A stretch of 64,000 nucleotides of DNA from JBOCEF01 sp050586345 (GTDB lineage: Bacteria > Pseudomonadota > Alphaproteobacteria > Rhodobacterales > Rhodobacteraceae). The position numbers and the translations under genes were made by a program. The stretch covers positions 1 through 64,000 of the forward strand of contig NZ_JBOCEF010000012.1 of assembly GCF_050586345.1 (NCBI RefSeq), given 5' to 3'. This document shows, piece after piece, positions 51,601 through 61,453 of the stretch (positions are counted from its first letter, which is position 1; every line of letters starts with the position of its first letter). The notes under the pieces are model-generated. The model made no database searches, had not been told where the DNA came from, and saw only the letters and a list, made by a program, of their open reading frames with translations.

Positions 51601-52075
51601 CGCGGCTGCGGTGCAGGCGGCGCTGGACGCCGCGGCGGGGCAGGGCCGCCCGGTTCCGGCGCGCGAGATGCCGGGGCCGACGGGCGAATCGAACCGGCTG
51701 CGGATGGTCCCGCGGGCGCCGGTCCTGTGCCTCGGGCCCGGCCGCGCGGCGGCGGAGGCGCAGGCGCAGGCCGTGCGCGCCCTCGGCGGCGCGGCGGCCG
51801 TGGCGCCGGGGGGCGTGGATGCGGCGGCCCTGCGGGCGCTGACCGGCCTCTCGGGCGTGCTGTGGTGGGGCGATGCGGAGGCGGCGCGGGGCTACGCGGC
51901 GGCGCTCGCGGCGCGCTCCGGCCCGATCCTGCCGCTGATATGCGCGGCGCCGGACCTGGGCCACGTGATGCAGGAGCGGCACCTGTGCGTGGACACCACC
52001 GCCTCGGGCGGCAACGCGCAGCTGCTGGCCGCGGCGGGCGCCGCCGACGTGGCCGAGGGCGCCGAGGCGGCCTGA
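48608..52075 (+). CDS. putA: Bifunctional proline dehydrogenase / P5C dehydrogenase PutA
   Basis: 1155 residues, a form without the N-terminal DNA-binding RHH. Proline dehydrogenase region about 130-460 (SVKLSALFPRYE, VRLVKGAYWDTEIK, QFATHNAHT), then the aldehyde dehydrogenase region about 530-1000 with SPWNFPLAIFTGQVAAAL, ETGGLNAMIVD and the catalytic Cys near 797 in SAGQRCSALRC. It oxidises proline to glutamate at the membrane surface with FAD and NAD. The C-terminal 150 residues are the degenerate PutA tail domain. Confidence 0.96.
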   Translation: MSTAAHISRLFAAIEAGKRAPEGPLLADLARVAALPAAERAAISADGAGLVRDIRSSAKPGLMEVFLAEYGLSTDEGIALMCLAEALLRVPDAETVDELIEDKIAPSDWGRHLGHSASPLVNGSTWALMLTGRVLDEGGQGIAGRLRGAVKRLGEPVIRAAVQRAMKEMGRQFVLGESIEAAMDRGRTREGQGYTHSFDMLGEAAMTHADAARYMDAYQRAIAAIAKRCKGDDPRRNPGISVKLSALFPRYEVAQEEAALAALVPALGALARQAAEAGMGLSVDAEEADRLVLSLKVIEGVLSDPALEGWDGFGVVVQAYGRRALPVIDWLHALADKLDRRIAVRLVKGAYWDTEIKRAQVEGLEDFPVFTRKQATDVSYIACARRLLDRRGRIYPQFATHNAHTVAAVLRMAGGVEGYEFQRLHGMGERLHDIIVQRRKAACRIYAPVGAHRELLAYLVRRLLENGANSSFVNQIVDEGVAPETIAACPFAALEGMADAHPLIPTGPELFGPSRRNSAGFDLSDAPTLARIDAARAAEIPSAGPILAAEAAPGPLRPVLSPIDGHVVAEVEEAGPEAAAAALAAARPWTAPPEARAAVLRAAADLYEAQYGPLFAALADEAGKTLMDAVAELREAVDFLRFYANGADATPPRGVFTCISPWNFPLAIFTGQVAAALATGNAVLAKPAPQTPLVAAMAVRLLHEAGVPRHALQLLPGGGAVGAALTSDARVDGVAFTGSTETARRIQAAMAEHLAPGAPLIAETGGLNAMIVDSTALPEQAVRDIIASAFQSAGQRCSALRCLYVQEDVAKPLTEMILGAMDALSVGDPWKLSTDVGPVIDQAAREGIEAHVAAAEAEGRLIRRLEAPAQGSFTGPALIRVNGIEDIGREVFGPVLHIAAFKAGEVDAVIDAVNGAGYGLTFGLHSRIDARVQQVADRVEAGNVYVNRNQVGAVVESQPFGGEGLSGTGPKAGGPNYLARFRRPEARVVSASWEAPADAAAVQAALDAAAGQGRPVPAREMPGPTGESNRLRMVPRAPVLCLGPGRAAAEAQAQAVRALGGAAAVAPGGVDAAALRALTGLSGVLWWGDAEAARGYAAALAARSGPILPLICAAPDLGHVMQERHLCVDTTASGGNAQLLAAAGAADVAEGAEAA

Positions 52076-52097
52076 CCCCCGGCGCCTTGCCATGCGA

Positions 52098-52138
52098 AAC
52101 GCCCCGCCGGTCCTCCCGGCGGGGCGTTCTGCGTTTTT
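52098..52138 (+). terminator. Rho-independent terminator of putA
   Basis: A perfect 13-bp stem (52098-52110 against 52116-52128) with a TCCTC loop, then TCTGCGTTTTT. Located 22 bases after the putA stop and 18 before the convergent gene. Confidence 0.9.
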
Positions 52139-52155
52139 GGCGGCGGGCGGCGGGT

Positions 52156-52701
52156 TCAGAGCGGCAGCGGCGCCTTGGCCAGCCCCTCGGCCACGTCATC
52201 GTCGATCGGCGTCTCGTAGGTCATCAGCAGGTACCCGAGCACCGAGTAGAAGCCGACCGTGGCGATCAGGTCGATCACCGCTTCGCGCCCGATGGCCTCG
52301 GCCAGCTCGGCCTCCTGTTCCAGCGACAGGCGCTTGTGGTCGAAGAGCGCGTCGACCGCGCGGGCGATCAGCCCGTCCTCGCCCTCGGGCATCCCCTTCA
52401 GCGCCGCGATGCGCGCGTCGTCCCAGCCGAGCAGCCGCGCGCGGTGGACATGGTGCCCCCATTCATAGGGCGAGCCCATCCGGTAGGCGGCGCGCAGGAT
52501 CACCACCTCGGACCGGTCGGGCCCGAGGGCGGATTTCTTCACCACGTGGTCGCGCAGCGGCGCCCAGGCCCGCAGCAGGTCCGGGTGATGCGCCATGGTG
52601 CGGTAGACGTTGAGGGCCGTGGCGAAGCCGCCCTGCAGCTCGGCGGCGGCTTCGGGCCAGTCGGCGTCCTGGATCGGCGGGCAGGGGGATGCGTCGGTCA
52701 T
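52156..52701 (-). CDS. Carboxymuconolactone decarboxylase/AhpD-like family protein
   Basis: 181 residues from ATG 52701. An all-helical CMD fold with LGPDRSEVVILRAAYRMGSP followed by YEWGHHVHRARLLGWDD, the family's E-W-x-x-H signature; the CxxC of peroxidase-active AhpD is absent. The function is open: a decarboxylase-like or stress role. It is not adjacent to the catechol genes. Confidence 0.88.
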   Translation of the reverse strand: MTDASPCPPIQDADWPEAAAELQGGFATALNVYRTMAHHPDLLRAWAPLRDHVVKKSALGPDRSEVVILRAAYRMGSPYEWGHHVHRARLLGWDDARIAALKGMPEGEDGLIARAVDALFDHKRLSLEQEAELAEAIGREAVIDLIATVGFYSVLGYLLMTYETPIDDDVAEGLAKAPLPL

Positions 52702-52877
52702 GGGCTGGGGCCTCTGGCTCGTGACGGGAGCGCGCAGAAGAGCAAGCGCCGCGCCCCGGCGCAAGCGGCGCCGCGGCGGCGGGGCGCAGGCCGGCCCATC
52801 GCGGGCCCGGAGCTGCGCTCCGCCGCCCGCATCCGGCCCGCCCTGCTCCCCTTGCGGGCGCTTGCGGCGGGGGGGGC

Positions 52878-52920
52878 GCAAAACGAAGAACGCCTCCCGC
52901 GCGGTGCGCGGGAGGCGTTC
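52878..52920 (-). terminator. Rho-independent terminator of tRNA-Glu
   Basis: A perfect 15-bp stem (52888-52902 against 52906-52920) with a 3-nt loop; on the minus strand it is followed by TTCGTTTTGC. It begins 24 bases after the tRNA 3' end. Confidence 0.88.
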
Positions 52921-52944
52921 TGCGGTCTTTCAACCGCCGTACAG

Positions 52945-53020
52945 TGGTACGCCCAACGGGACTCGAACCCGTGTTTTCGCCGTGAAAGGGCGACGTCCTA
53001 GACCGCTAGACGATGGGCGC
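52945..53020 (-). tRNA. tRNA-Glu (TTC)
   Basis: 76 nt with encoded CCA. Acceptor GCGCCCA pairs with TGGGCGT, the anticodon loop is CTTTCAC (TTC), and the T arm is CGGGT-TCGAGTC. Complete and followed by a strong hairpin. Confidence 0.97.
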
Positions 53021-53178
53021 TCGCTGTGCGGTGAGAGGGCTTCTACAGACCCGCGCTCGGGGGCGCAAGAGGGGGCGGCGCAGTTTTTTCCAACTTTTTT
53101 CAGCGGCCCGCAGGGCGGCGCCGAACCCCGCCGCGCGGAGGCCTTCCGCGTCCCGCGGGGACCCGAATTCAAGGCCCC

Positions 53179-54954
<1,776 letters not shown>

Positions 54955-55227
54955 GGCCGACCTGATACCCCAGCCGGGGGGCGGTTGGAAATGGCCGCGT
55001 CGTCCCCATAAGCGTCCGGCCCCGCGCCGTCGCCGCGCCGCCGCCGGGCGGGAACGGGGCGCGACTCAGCGACGCGCATCACGCTTGAACTTGACGCGCC
55101 GCGGAGTATTCTTACAGAGGGTCCGTCGCCCGGCCATCCGGCTGTCCGCGGCGGCCCGCCTTCCCGCATCACACGCCTGTTCTTCGATGCGGTGAGTTTC
55201 CCGTCAGTTGCAGAGGACCAGAAAGCC

Positions 55228-55773
55228 ATCGCCAGACGCCCGCATCACGCTCCGCCCGTCCGAGACACCGGCCCGCGCGTCAATGACCGCATCCGCGCGA
55301 CCGAAATCCGTCTGATCGACCACGAAGGCGAAAACCGTGGGGTCGTCACCCCCGGCGACGCCATGCGCCTGGCCGAATCCGTCGGGCTCGACCTGGTGGA
55401 GATTTCGCCGACCGCAAAGCCGCCCGTGTGCAAGATCATGGACTTCGGCAAGTTCAAGTATGAACAGCAAAAGAAGGCGGCCGAGGCGAAGAAGAAGCAG
55501 AAGGTCATCGAGATCAAGGAGGTCAAGTTCCGTCCGAACATCGATAGTCACGACTATGGTGTGAAGATGAAGAACGTGACCCGGTTCCTCGAGGACGGCG
55601 ACAAGGTCAAGGTCACCCTGCGGTTCCGCGGGCGCGAGATGGCGCACCAGGAGCTCGGGCGCGACCTGCTCAACCGCATCGCCGGCGACACGACCGAGCT
55701 GGGCAAGGTCGAATCCATGCCCAAGATGGAAGGCCGCCAGATGATCATGGTGATCGCGCCCCGCGCGTCCTGA
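55228..55773 (+). CDS. infC: Translation initiation factor IF-3, probable ATC start
   Basis: 181 residues if started at the ATC at 55228 (product begins ARRPHHAPPVRDTGPRVND after the initiator), the usual IF-3 length. AGAGGA (55212-55217) lies ten bases upstream of this codon. An in-frame GTG at 55192 would add 12 residues but has a poorer ribosome-binding site. Rare start codons (AUU, AUC) are the known basis of IF-3 autoregulation. Motifs: VEISPTAKPPVCKIMDFGKF, YEQQKK linker, VKVTLRFRGREMAH and MPKMEGRQM. A strong terminator follows. Confidence 0.9.
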   Translation: MARRPHHAPPVRDTGPRVNDRIRATEIRLIDHEGENRGVVTPGDAMRLAESVGLDLVEISPTAKPPVCKIMDFGKFKYEQQKKAAEAKKKQKVIEIKEVKFRPNIDSHDYGVKMKNVTRFLEDGDKVKVTLRFRGREMAHQELGRDLLNRIAGDTTELGKVESMPKMEGRQMIMVIAPRAS

Positions 55774-55798
55774 TCCATCGGCGCCGCCGCGCAGATCC

Positions 55799-55834
55799 AA
55801 GGGCCGCTCCCCCGCCGGGGAGCGGCCCTTTCGC
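55799..55834 (+). terminator. Rho-independent terminator of infC
   Basis: A 14-bp perfect stem (55799-55812 against 55817-55830) with a CGCC loop and a TTT end. Located 25 bases after the infC stop. Confidence 0.87.
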
Positions 55835-55861
55835 GTGCCCGCCCCCCCGCCCTGCAATTCA

Positions 55862-55914
55862 GTTGAAGTTTCAACGCGAATCCCGCAGGCTGTCCGTCGG
55901 TTGAAACTTCAACC
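55862..55914. promoter_or_regulatory. Two MarR-type palindromes upstream of the P450
   Basis: GTTGAA-GT-TTCAAC (55862-55875) and GGTTGAA-AC-TTCAACC (55899-55914) are near-identical perfect dyads whose centres lie 38 bp apart, 86-138 bp upstream of the P450 start. TTGAA-N2-TTCAA dyads are typical of MarR-family operators, and a marR gene follows the P450, so autoregulation of the pair is likely. Confidence 0.7.
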
Positions 55915-55999
55915 GCGCGCGACGGGCAGGGAGGCCCCCGCGCAGGGGCGCGCGCCGCGCAAGACGGCCCGCCCCGGTCCATGCCGAGGGAGGAAGCGC

Positions 56000-57253
56000 A
56001 TGACCGTCGACACAGACGCCGCCGCCGCCGAAGAGCTCATCGCCGGGCACATCCCCGCCGCCGCCCACCCGGAGCTGCCGGACTGGGACGTGGACCCCTA
56101 TGACGAGGACCTGCTGCGCGACCCCTTCGCCTATTACGCCGCCCTGCGCGACAAGGGCCCGGTGGTGCGCCTGTCGCGCTACGGCGCCCTCGCCGTCGGG
56201 CGGTTCGAGCAGACCCGCGAGGTGTTCTCGGACCACGCCCGGTTCCTCAGCTCCCGCGGCGTCGGGCTCGACGATTTCAAGCTCAGCAAACCCTGGCGTC
56301 CGCCCTCGATCATCCTCGAGGTCGACCCGCCCGAGCACACCCGCGCCCGCCGCGTCATGGCGAAGGCGATGTCGCCGCTGGTGGCGAGGGCGCTCGCCGC
56401 CGATTTCCGCGCCAGCGCCGACGCGCTGGTCGAGGCGGCGCTGGGGCAGGGCCGGATCGAGGCGGTGACCGAATTCGCCGAGGCCTTCCCGACCGAGGTC
56501 TTCCCCCGCGCCGTCGGCATGACCGACCCGGACCGGCGCAAGCTGATCGACTACGGCGCCATGGTGTTCAACTCCATCGGCCCCGACAACGCCCTGCGCC
56601 GCCGGGCGGGGGGGCTGCTGCCCGAGATCGCGCCCTGGATCGCCGCCTCCTGCTCGCGCGAGCGGCTGACGCCGGGGGGCATGGGCGACGCGGTCTATTC
56701 CGCCGCCGACGCGGGCGAGATCACCCATGAAGAGGCCGGGCTGCTGGTCCGCTCCTTCCTCTCGGCCGGGGTCGACACCACCGTCACCGGCATCGGCAAC
56801 GCGCTGTGGTGCTTCGCGCAGAACCCCGACCAGTGGGCGGCGCTGAAGGCGGACCCGTCGCTGGTCCGCCCGGCGATCGAGGAGGCGCTGCGCCTCACCT
56901 CGCCCGTCCACACCTTCTGCCGCACCGCCGGGCAGGACACCGAGATCGCCGGCATCCCGGTGCGCGAGGGGACCAAGATCCTCTGCGTCCTCGGCGCCGC
57001 CAACACCGACCCGGAGAAATGGGAGGACCCGATGGCCTTCCGCGTGGATCGCCGCCCGGTCGGGCATCTCGCCTTCGGCGTCGGCATCCATGGCTGCGTC
57101 GGGCAGACCGTGGCGCGGGCCGAGCTGGAGGCCGTGCTCTCGGCGCTCCTCGCCCGCGTGGACCGGATCGAGCCGGATGGCGAAGCGGTCTGGCGGCCCA
57201 ACAACGCCATGCGCGCGCTCGACCGCCTGCCGCTGCGCCTGGTCCCGCGCTGA
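56000..57253 (+). CDS. Cytochrome P450, CYP199A-like
   Basis: 417 residues; GGGAGG lies before the ATG at 56000. Class I bacterial P450: I-helix SAGVDTTVTG, ExxR in EEALR, and heme loop FGVGIHGCVG with Cys366. The segment SSRGVGLDDFKLSKPWRPPS, followed by EVDPPEHTRARRVM, recalls the CYP199A group that O-demethylates para-substituted benzoates. No ferredoxin or reductase gene is adjacent, so electron partners lie elsewhere. It is followed by a MarR regulator, as expected for an aromatic-acid enzyme. Confidence 0.88.
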   Translation: MTVDTDAAAAEELIAGHIPAAAHPELPDWDVDPYDEDLLRDPFAYYAALRDKGPVVRLSRYGALAVGRFEQTREVFSDHARFLSSRGVGLDDFKLSKPWRPPSIILEVDPPEHTRARRVMAKAMSPLVARALAADFRASADALVEAALGQGRIEAVTEFAEAFPTEVFPRAVGMTDPDRRKLIDYGAMVFNSIGPDNALRRRAGGLLPEIAPWIAASCSRERLTPGGMGDAVYSAADAGEITHEEAGLLVRSFLSAGVDTTVTGIGNALWCFAQNPDQWAALKADPSLVRPAIEEALRLTSPVHTFCRTAGQDTEIAGIPVREGTKILCVLGAANTDPEKWEDPMAFRVDRRPVGHLAFGVGIHGCVGQTVARAELEAVLSALLARVDRIEPDGEAVWRPNNAMRALDRLPLRLVPR

Positions 57254-57275
57254 GGAAAGGGGCGCCGTCGCCGCC

Positions 57276-57788
57276 ATGTCCGAACCGATCCCGCGCCCCT
57301 CCCGCGCCGTCCTGCCCAGGAAAGACCGCCCGACCCTGACCGAGGGCGGGCGCGAGGCGCTGGACCTCGCGCGCTACGCGCCGTTCCTGCTCAACGCCGT
57401 CTCCAGCGCCTGGAACCGCGAGACCTCGGCCATCTACCGCGCCCGCTTCGGCTTCGGGATCGGCGAGTGGCGGGTGCTGGCGATGGTCGCGGTCGCCCCC
57501 GACATCCGCCAGCAGCGGATCTGCGCCGAGCTGCGGATGAACAAGAGCGCGGCGAGCCGCTCGCTGGCGCTGCTCAAGGACAAGGGCCTGCTGGAGGCCC
57601 ATGGCGAGGCCCGCCGCGCGCTGTGGCGGCTTACGGATGAGGGCGCGCGGGTCCATGCCGAGGTGATGGAGATCGCGCTCGGCTGGGAGGCGAAGATGCT
57701 CGAGGGGGTGGCGCCGGAAGACCTCTCCACCTTCCTCGCGGTCATGGCGCGGATGCTGGAGAACCTGGAGCGCGGGGACGGAGACTGA
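57276..57788 (+). CDS. MarR-family transcriptional regulator
   Basis: 170 residues from ATG 57276, 22 bases after the P450 stop with GAGGAAAGG nearby. Winged helix at about 60-130 (IGEWRVLAMVAVAPDIRQQR, AELRMNKSAASRSLALLKDK, GEARRALWRLTDEG). It probably binds the TTGAA/TTCAA dyads at 55862-55914 and is released by an aromatic acid. Confidence 0.9.
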   Translation: MSEPIPRPSRAVLPRKDRPTLTEGGREALDLARYAPFLLNAVSSAWNRETSAIYRARFGFGIGEWRVLAMVAVAPDIRQQRICAELRMNKSAASRSLALLKDKGLLEAHGEARRALWRLTDEGARVHAEVMEIALGWEAKMLEGVAPEDLSTFLAVMARMLENLERGDGD

Positions 57789-57952
57789 GGCCCCCCCCTC
57801 CCGCCTCGCCGTCACGATCCGTGAAGGCCGGGGCCACGAACGCTCATGGCAAGGGGCGCCCGCAAGACTGGCGCGGCGCCCCCGCCGGGTGGTATCCGGG
57901 GAAATTCTAAGCCTGCCTTTGCATTTTCCCCGTTCAGCCGTCCGAGCCCTCC

Positions 57953-58945
57953 ATGACCGATCCGATCAAGCGCGAAGATCTTCCCCAAGCGGCGCCCTTC
58001 GCGCCGGACGCCCCCGACGCCGCCGCCGCGCCGCTGGCGCGCCCCGGCCTCGGGATCGGCATCGCCCGGGTGCGCGAGATCGGCCAGCGCCTCGGCCCCG
58101 AAAGCTCGGGCATCGTGCTGATGCTCGCCGCCATCTTCCTCTTCACCGTCATGGACGCCTGCGCCAAGCACCTGGTGCAGACCCAGCCGCCGATGCAGGT
58201 GGTCTGGGCGCGCTATGCCAGCCAGACCTTCTGGGGCTTCCTCGTCTTCGCCCCCCGCCTGCGGACCCTGCTGAAGACCCGCAATTACGGGCTGCAGGCG
58301 CTGCGCTCGGGGCTCCTGTTCGGGGCGACCTTCTGCTTCTTCATGGCGCTCGAGGCGCTGCCCATCGCCGAGGCCATCGCGGTGTTCGAGGTCGCGCCCC
58401 TGTTCATCACCATCCTCGCGGTGCTGGTGCTGGGCGAACAGGTCGGCCCGCGCCGGATGATGGGCGTGGTGGCGGGCTTCGCGGGCGCGCTGATCATCAT
58501 CCGCCCGGGGGCCGAGGTGTTCTCCTGGTCCTCGCTGCTGCCCATGGGCGCGGCCTTCTTCTACGCCGCCTATTCCATCGCCACGCGCTTCCTCGGCCCG
58601 TCCGAGAACCCGCTGACCTCGTTCCTCTACACGTCGCTGTTCGGGACCGTGGCGGCCACCTTCATCGTGCCGTTCTACTGGGCCACGCCCTCGGCCGGGA
58701 ACGGGGCGCTGATGTTCGGCTTCGGCATCATCGGCGGGATCGGGCAGTACCTGATGATCCTGTCGCTCTCGCTCGCGCCCGCGTCGCTGCTGGCGCCGAT
58801 CGGCTATGCGGGGCTGATCTTCGGCACCTTCTGGGGCTTCATGATCTTCGGCGAGACGCCGGACGGCTGGACCGTGGCGGGCGCGCTTGTGATCGTGGGC
58901 GCCGGTCTCTATGTCTGGGCGCGAGAGCGGCGACGCGGCGCCTGA
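57953..58945 (+). CDS. DMT-family (EamA) membrane transporter
   Basis: 330 residues with a soluble 45-residue N-terminus and about ten membrane helices in two EamA repeats (VMDACAKHLVQTQPPMQVVW, PIAEAIAVFEVAPLFITIL, SLAPASLLAPIGYAGLIFG). Probably a metabolite exporter or drug/metabolite exchanger; the substrate is unknown. Confidence 0.92.
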   Translation: MTDPIKREDLPQAAPFAPDAPDAAAAPLARPGLGIGIARVREIGQRLGPESSGIVLMLAAIFLFTVMDACAKHLVQTQPPMQVVWARYASQTFWGFLVFAPRLRTLLKTRNYGLQALRSGLLFGATFCFFMALEALPIAEAIAVFEVAPLFITILAVLVLGEQVGPRRMMGVVAGFAGALIIIRPGAEVFSWSSLLPMGAAFFYAAYSIATRFLGPSENPLTSFLYTSLFGTVAATFIVPFYWATPSAGNGALMFGFGIIGGIGQYLMILSLSLAPASLLAPIGYAGLIFGTFWGFMIFGETPDGWTVAGALVIVGAGLYVWARERRRGA

Positions 58946-59097
58946 CGGGCCCGCCTCGCCGCCCCTCCCTTTCCGCGCCCCGCACAGGCGCCGCCCCGGG
59001 GCTGCCGGGGCCGCCTTCCGACCTTCGCACGCGCCGCCATCCCGCGGCGCGTCCGCTTCGCGCTTCGCCTCCGCTCCCTGATCCGAGGGTCTTCGCC

Positions 59098-60483
59098 ATG
59101 ACCGCCCCCGCAGCCCCGCTGTCCCAACCCCCCGTCGCGCCCCCCTCCGGGCCCCTTGTCGGGCGCGTGGCGGCCGAGCTCGCGAGCCTCGGGCGGCTGG
59201 CCTGGCCGGTGATGCTGTCGCGCGCGGCGATGCTGCTGCTGGTCAGCGTCGATTTCGCCATGGCGGGGCGGCATTCCACCGCCGCGCTGGGGGCGATCAG
59301 CCTCGGCTTCTCGGTGTTCATCCCGATCATGGTGGCGGGCGTGGGGCTGATGCTGGGCGTGGTCTCGGTCGCCGCCCGCCAGCACGGGGCGGAGGACCGG
59401 CGCGGCGCGGCGCAGACCTGGGCGCGAGGCATGCACCTGGCGCTGGCCTTCGGGCTGCTGGGCTGGGCGCTCTGCGCCGGGGCCGAGACGCTGCTCGGCT
59501 GGTTCGGCCATGCGCCCGAGCTCGCCGCTTCGGGCGGCGCGGCGGCGCGGGCGCTGGCGCCGGGGATCCCGGCGGTGCTGCTGTTCATGGCCTCGGCCTT
59601 CTACCTCGAAAGCGCGGGGCGCACGATGCCGGTGCTGGCGGCGATGGCGGCGGGGAACCTGCTGAACTTCGCCCTCAACGCCGCGATGATCCCGGGGATG
59701 GGGGCCGAGGGCGCGGCGCTGGCCTCCTCCCTCGCCCGCCTCGGCATGGCCGTGGGCCTGCTCCTCTGGGTGCTGCGCGACGCGGAGATCCGGGCGCTGG
59801 GGCGCAGCGCGTTCCAGCCCTGGGGGCCGGGCGGCTGGCGCGCGGCGGCGGAGGTCCGGGCGCTGGGCTTCGCCGGCGGCGCCTCGGGGTTCTTCGAGAC
59901 GGTGGCCTTCGCGTCGCTGACCCAGGCCGCGGCGCTGCACGGGACCGGGGCCCTGGGCGCCTATTCCGTGGCCCATTCGATCGAGGCGATGGTGTTCATG
60001 ACCGCCCTCGGCCTCGCCACCGCCGCCGGGGTCCGCGTCGGGTCCGAGGTCGGGCGCGGGCGCCCCGGGGCGGCGGCGCTGGCGGGGTGGACGGGCCTCG
60101 GGGCCGCGATGGGCCTGACCGGGGCGATCACCGCGACGCTGTGGCTTGTCTCGGGGCAGGTCGCGGCGATCTATACCGAGGACCCGGCGGTGATCGCCCG
60201 CGTCACCGCGGCCTTCGGCATCGTCGCCATCAGCCTCGTGTTCGACGCCGGGCAGGCGGTGATGGGCCAGCTGGTGCGCGCGCTGGGCGACACCTGGGCG
60301 GGGGCGGGGATCTTCTTCTTCGCCTTCTTCTGCGTGATGGCCCCGTCGGGCTGGTGGCTGGCGCTCGGCGCCGGGATGGGCGAGAAGGGGCTGTTCCTGG
60401 GCACCCTGATGGGCTGCGCCACGGCGGTGATCCTGCTGTCCTGGCGTTTCGCCCGCCTGCTTGAGCGGAGACGCAACGCATGA
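59098..60483 (+). CDS. MATE-family efflux transporter
   Basis: 461 residues with twelve predicted helices in two MatE halves (VMLSRAAMLLLVSVDFAMAG, ALNAAMIPGMGAEGAALASS, ALGAYSVAHSIEAMVFMTAL). A Na+- or H+-driven exporter of cationic compounds. It ends in an ATGA overlap with the acyltransferase gene, an unusual partnership that suggests a link to envelope lipids. Confidence 0.92.
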   Translation: MTAPAAPLSQPPVAPPSGPLVGRVAAELASLGRLAWPVMLSRAAMLLLVSVDFAMAGRHSTAALGAISLGFSVFIPIMVAGVGLMLGVVSVAARQHGAEDRRGAAQTWARGMHLALAFGLLGWALCAGAETLLGWFGHAPELAASGGAAARALAPGIPAVLLFMASAFYLESAGRTMPVLAAMAAGNLLNFALNAAMIPGMGAEGAALASSLARLGMAVGLLLWVLRDAEIRALGRSAFQPWGPGGWRAAAEVRALGFAGGASGFFETVAFASLTQAAALHGTGALGAYSVAHSIEAMVFMTALGLATAAGVRVGSEVGRGRPGAAALAGWTGLGAAMGLTGAITATLWLVSGQVAAIYTEDPAVIARVTAAFGIVAISLVFDAGQAVMGQLVRALGDTWAGAGIFFFAFFCVMAPSGWWLALGAGMGEKGLFLGTLMGCATAVILLSWRFARLLERRRNA

Positions 60484-61379
60484 CGCGCGCGACGAGGATG
60501 CAGCGGCTGCAATTCGCGGTCGAGATGGCGGCGGTCCGCGTCGCCACGGTCCTGACCGCGCCGCTCTCCGACGCCGCGCTGATCTCGCTCGCCGGGCGCA
60601 TCGGGCGGCTGATCGGCCGGTACGTCCCCGCCGCCCGCAAGCGGGTCGAGGCGAACCTGAAGCTCGTCCGCCCCGACCTGACCGCGGCCGAGCGCGCGGA
60701 GATCGCCGCCGAGGCCGGGGCGTCGATGTGCATGTGGGGGGCGGAGTACATGCGCCTCGCGTCCCTCGCCGCCGACCCGTCGCTGCGCCATGTCGAGGGC
60801 GGGGAGCATGTCCGCGCGGCACGGGAAGCGGGCCGCCCGATCCTGTTCGTGACCGCCCATTTCGGGGGGTGGGAGTTCGTGCGTCTCGCCGCCCGCGACC
60901 TGGGGGTCGAGACCGGGATCCTCTACCGCGCCTTCAACAACCCGGATTTCGACGCCCATGCCCAGACGCTGATCAAGGCGGCGGGCGAGCCGGTGATGCA
61001 CAAGGGCCGCCAGGGCTCGCGCGCGCTGCTGCGGCTGATCGGCAAGGGCGGGGCGGCGATGATCCTGGTGGACCAGCGCCAGACCGGCGCGCCGCTGGCG
61101 CCCTTCCTCGGGCGCTCGGCCGAAACCTCGACGGCGGTGGCGGAGCTGGCGAAACGCTCCGGCGCCGCGCTGATCCCGGCCTGCGCCGTGCGGGTGCAGC
61201 CGGGGGCGGAGTACCACGTGCGCTTCGAGGCGCCGGTCGAGGTCGGGGACCCGCTGGCGGCGATGGCCGAGGTCAACGCCCGCATCGGCGCCTGGGTCGA
61301 GGGGCGCCCGGGGCAATGGTTCTGGATGCATCGGCGCTGGCGGCTGTCGGCCGGGGTGACGGCGCCGGAAGACGCCTGA
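60480..61379 (+). CDS. Lysophospholipid/lipid A acyltransferase, LpxL (HtrB)-like
   Basis: 299 residues. HTrB/LpxL family with the H-x4-E catalytic motif in TAHFGGWEFVRLA, followed by GILYRAFNNPDFDAH and ILVDQRQTG. It should transfer an acyl chain from acyl-ACP to a lipid A precursor or a related lysolipid at the inner membrane. Its start is embedded in the end of the MATE gene (60480-60483). Confidence 0.9.
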   Translation: MTRATRMQRLQFAVEMAAVRVATVLTAPLSDAALISLAGRIGRLIGRYVPAARKRVEANLKLVRPDLTAAERAEIAAEAGASMCMWGAEYMRLASLAADPSLRHVEGGEHVRAAREAGRPILFVTAHFGGWEFVRLAARDLGVETGILYRAFNNPDFDAHAQTLIKAAGEPVMHKGRQGSRALLRLIGKGGAAMILVDQRQTGAPLAPFLGRSAETSTAVAELAKRSGAALIPACAVRVQPGAEYHVRFEAPVEVGDPLAAMAEVNARIGAWVEGRPGQWFWMHRRWRLSAGVTAPEDA

Positions 61380-61453
61380 GGCGCGGCAGGCGCGCGAAAC
61401 GGCGGGTGACAGGCGCGGCAGGCTGGGGCCGCGGCAGGCGGCCCGCGCGGCCC

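Noticed and set aside
52878..53020. Genomic island at tRNA-Glu
   Set aside because: Flanking genes (recJ, infC, CMD-family) are ordinary chromosomal genes and no integrase is seen.
55192..55227. GTG start of infC twelve codons upstream
   Set aside because: No good ribosome-binding site, and it adds residues not usual for IF-3. The ATC start fits better.
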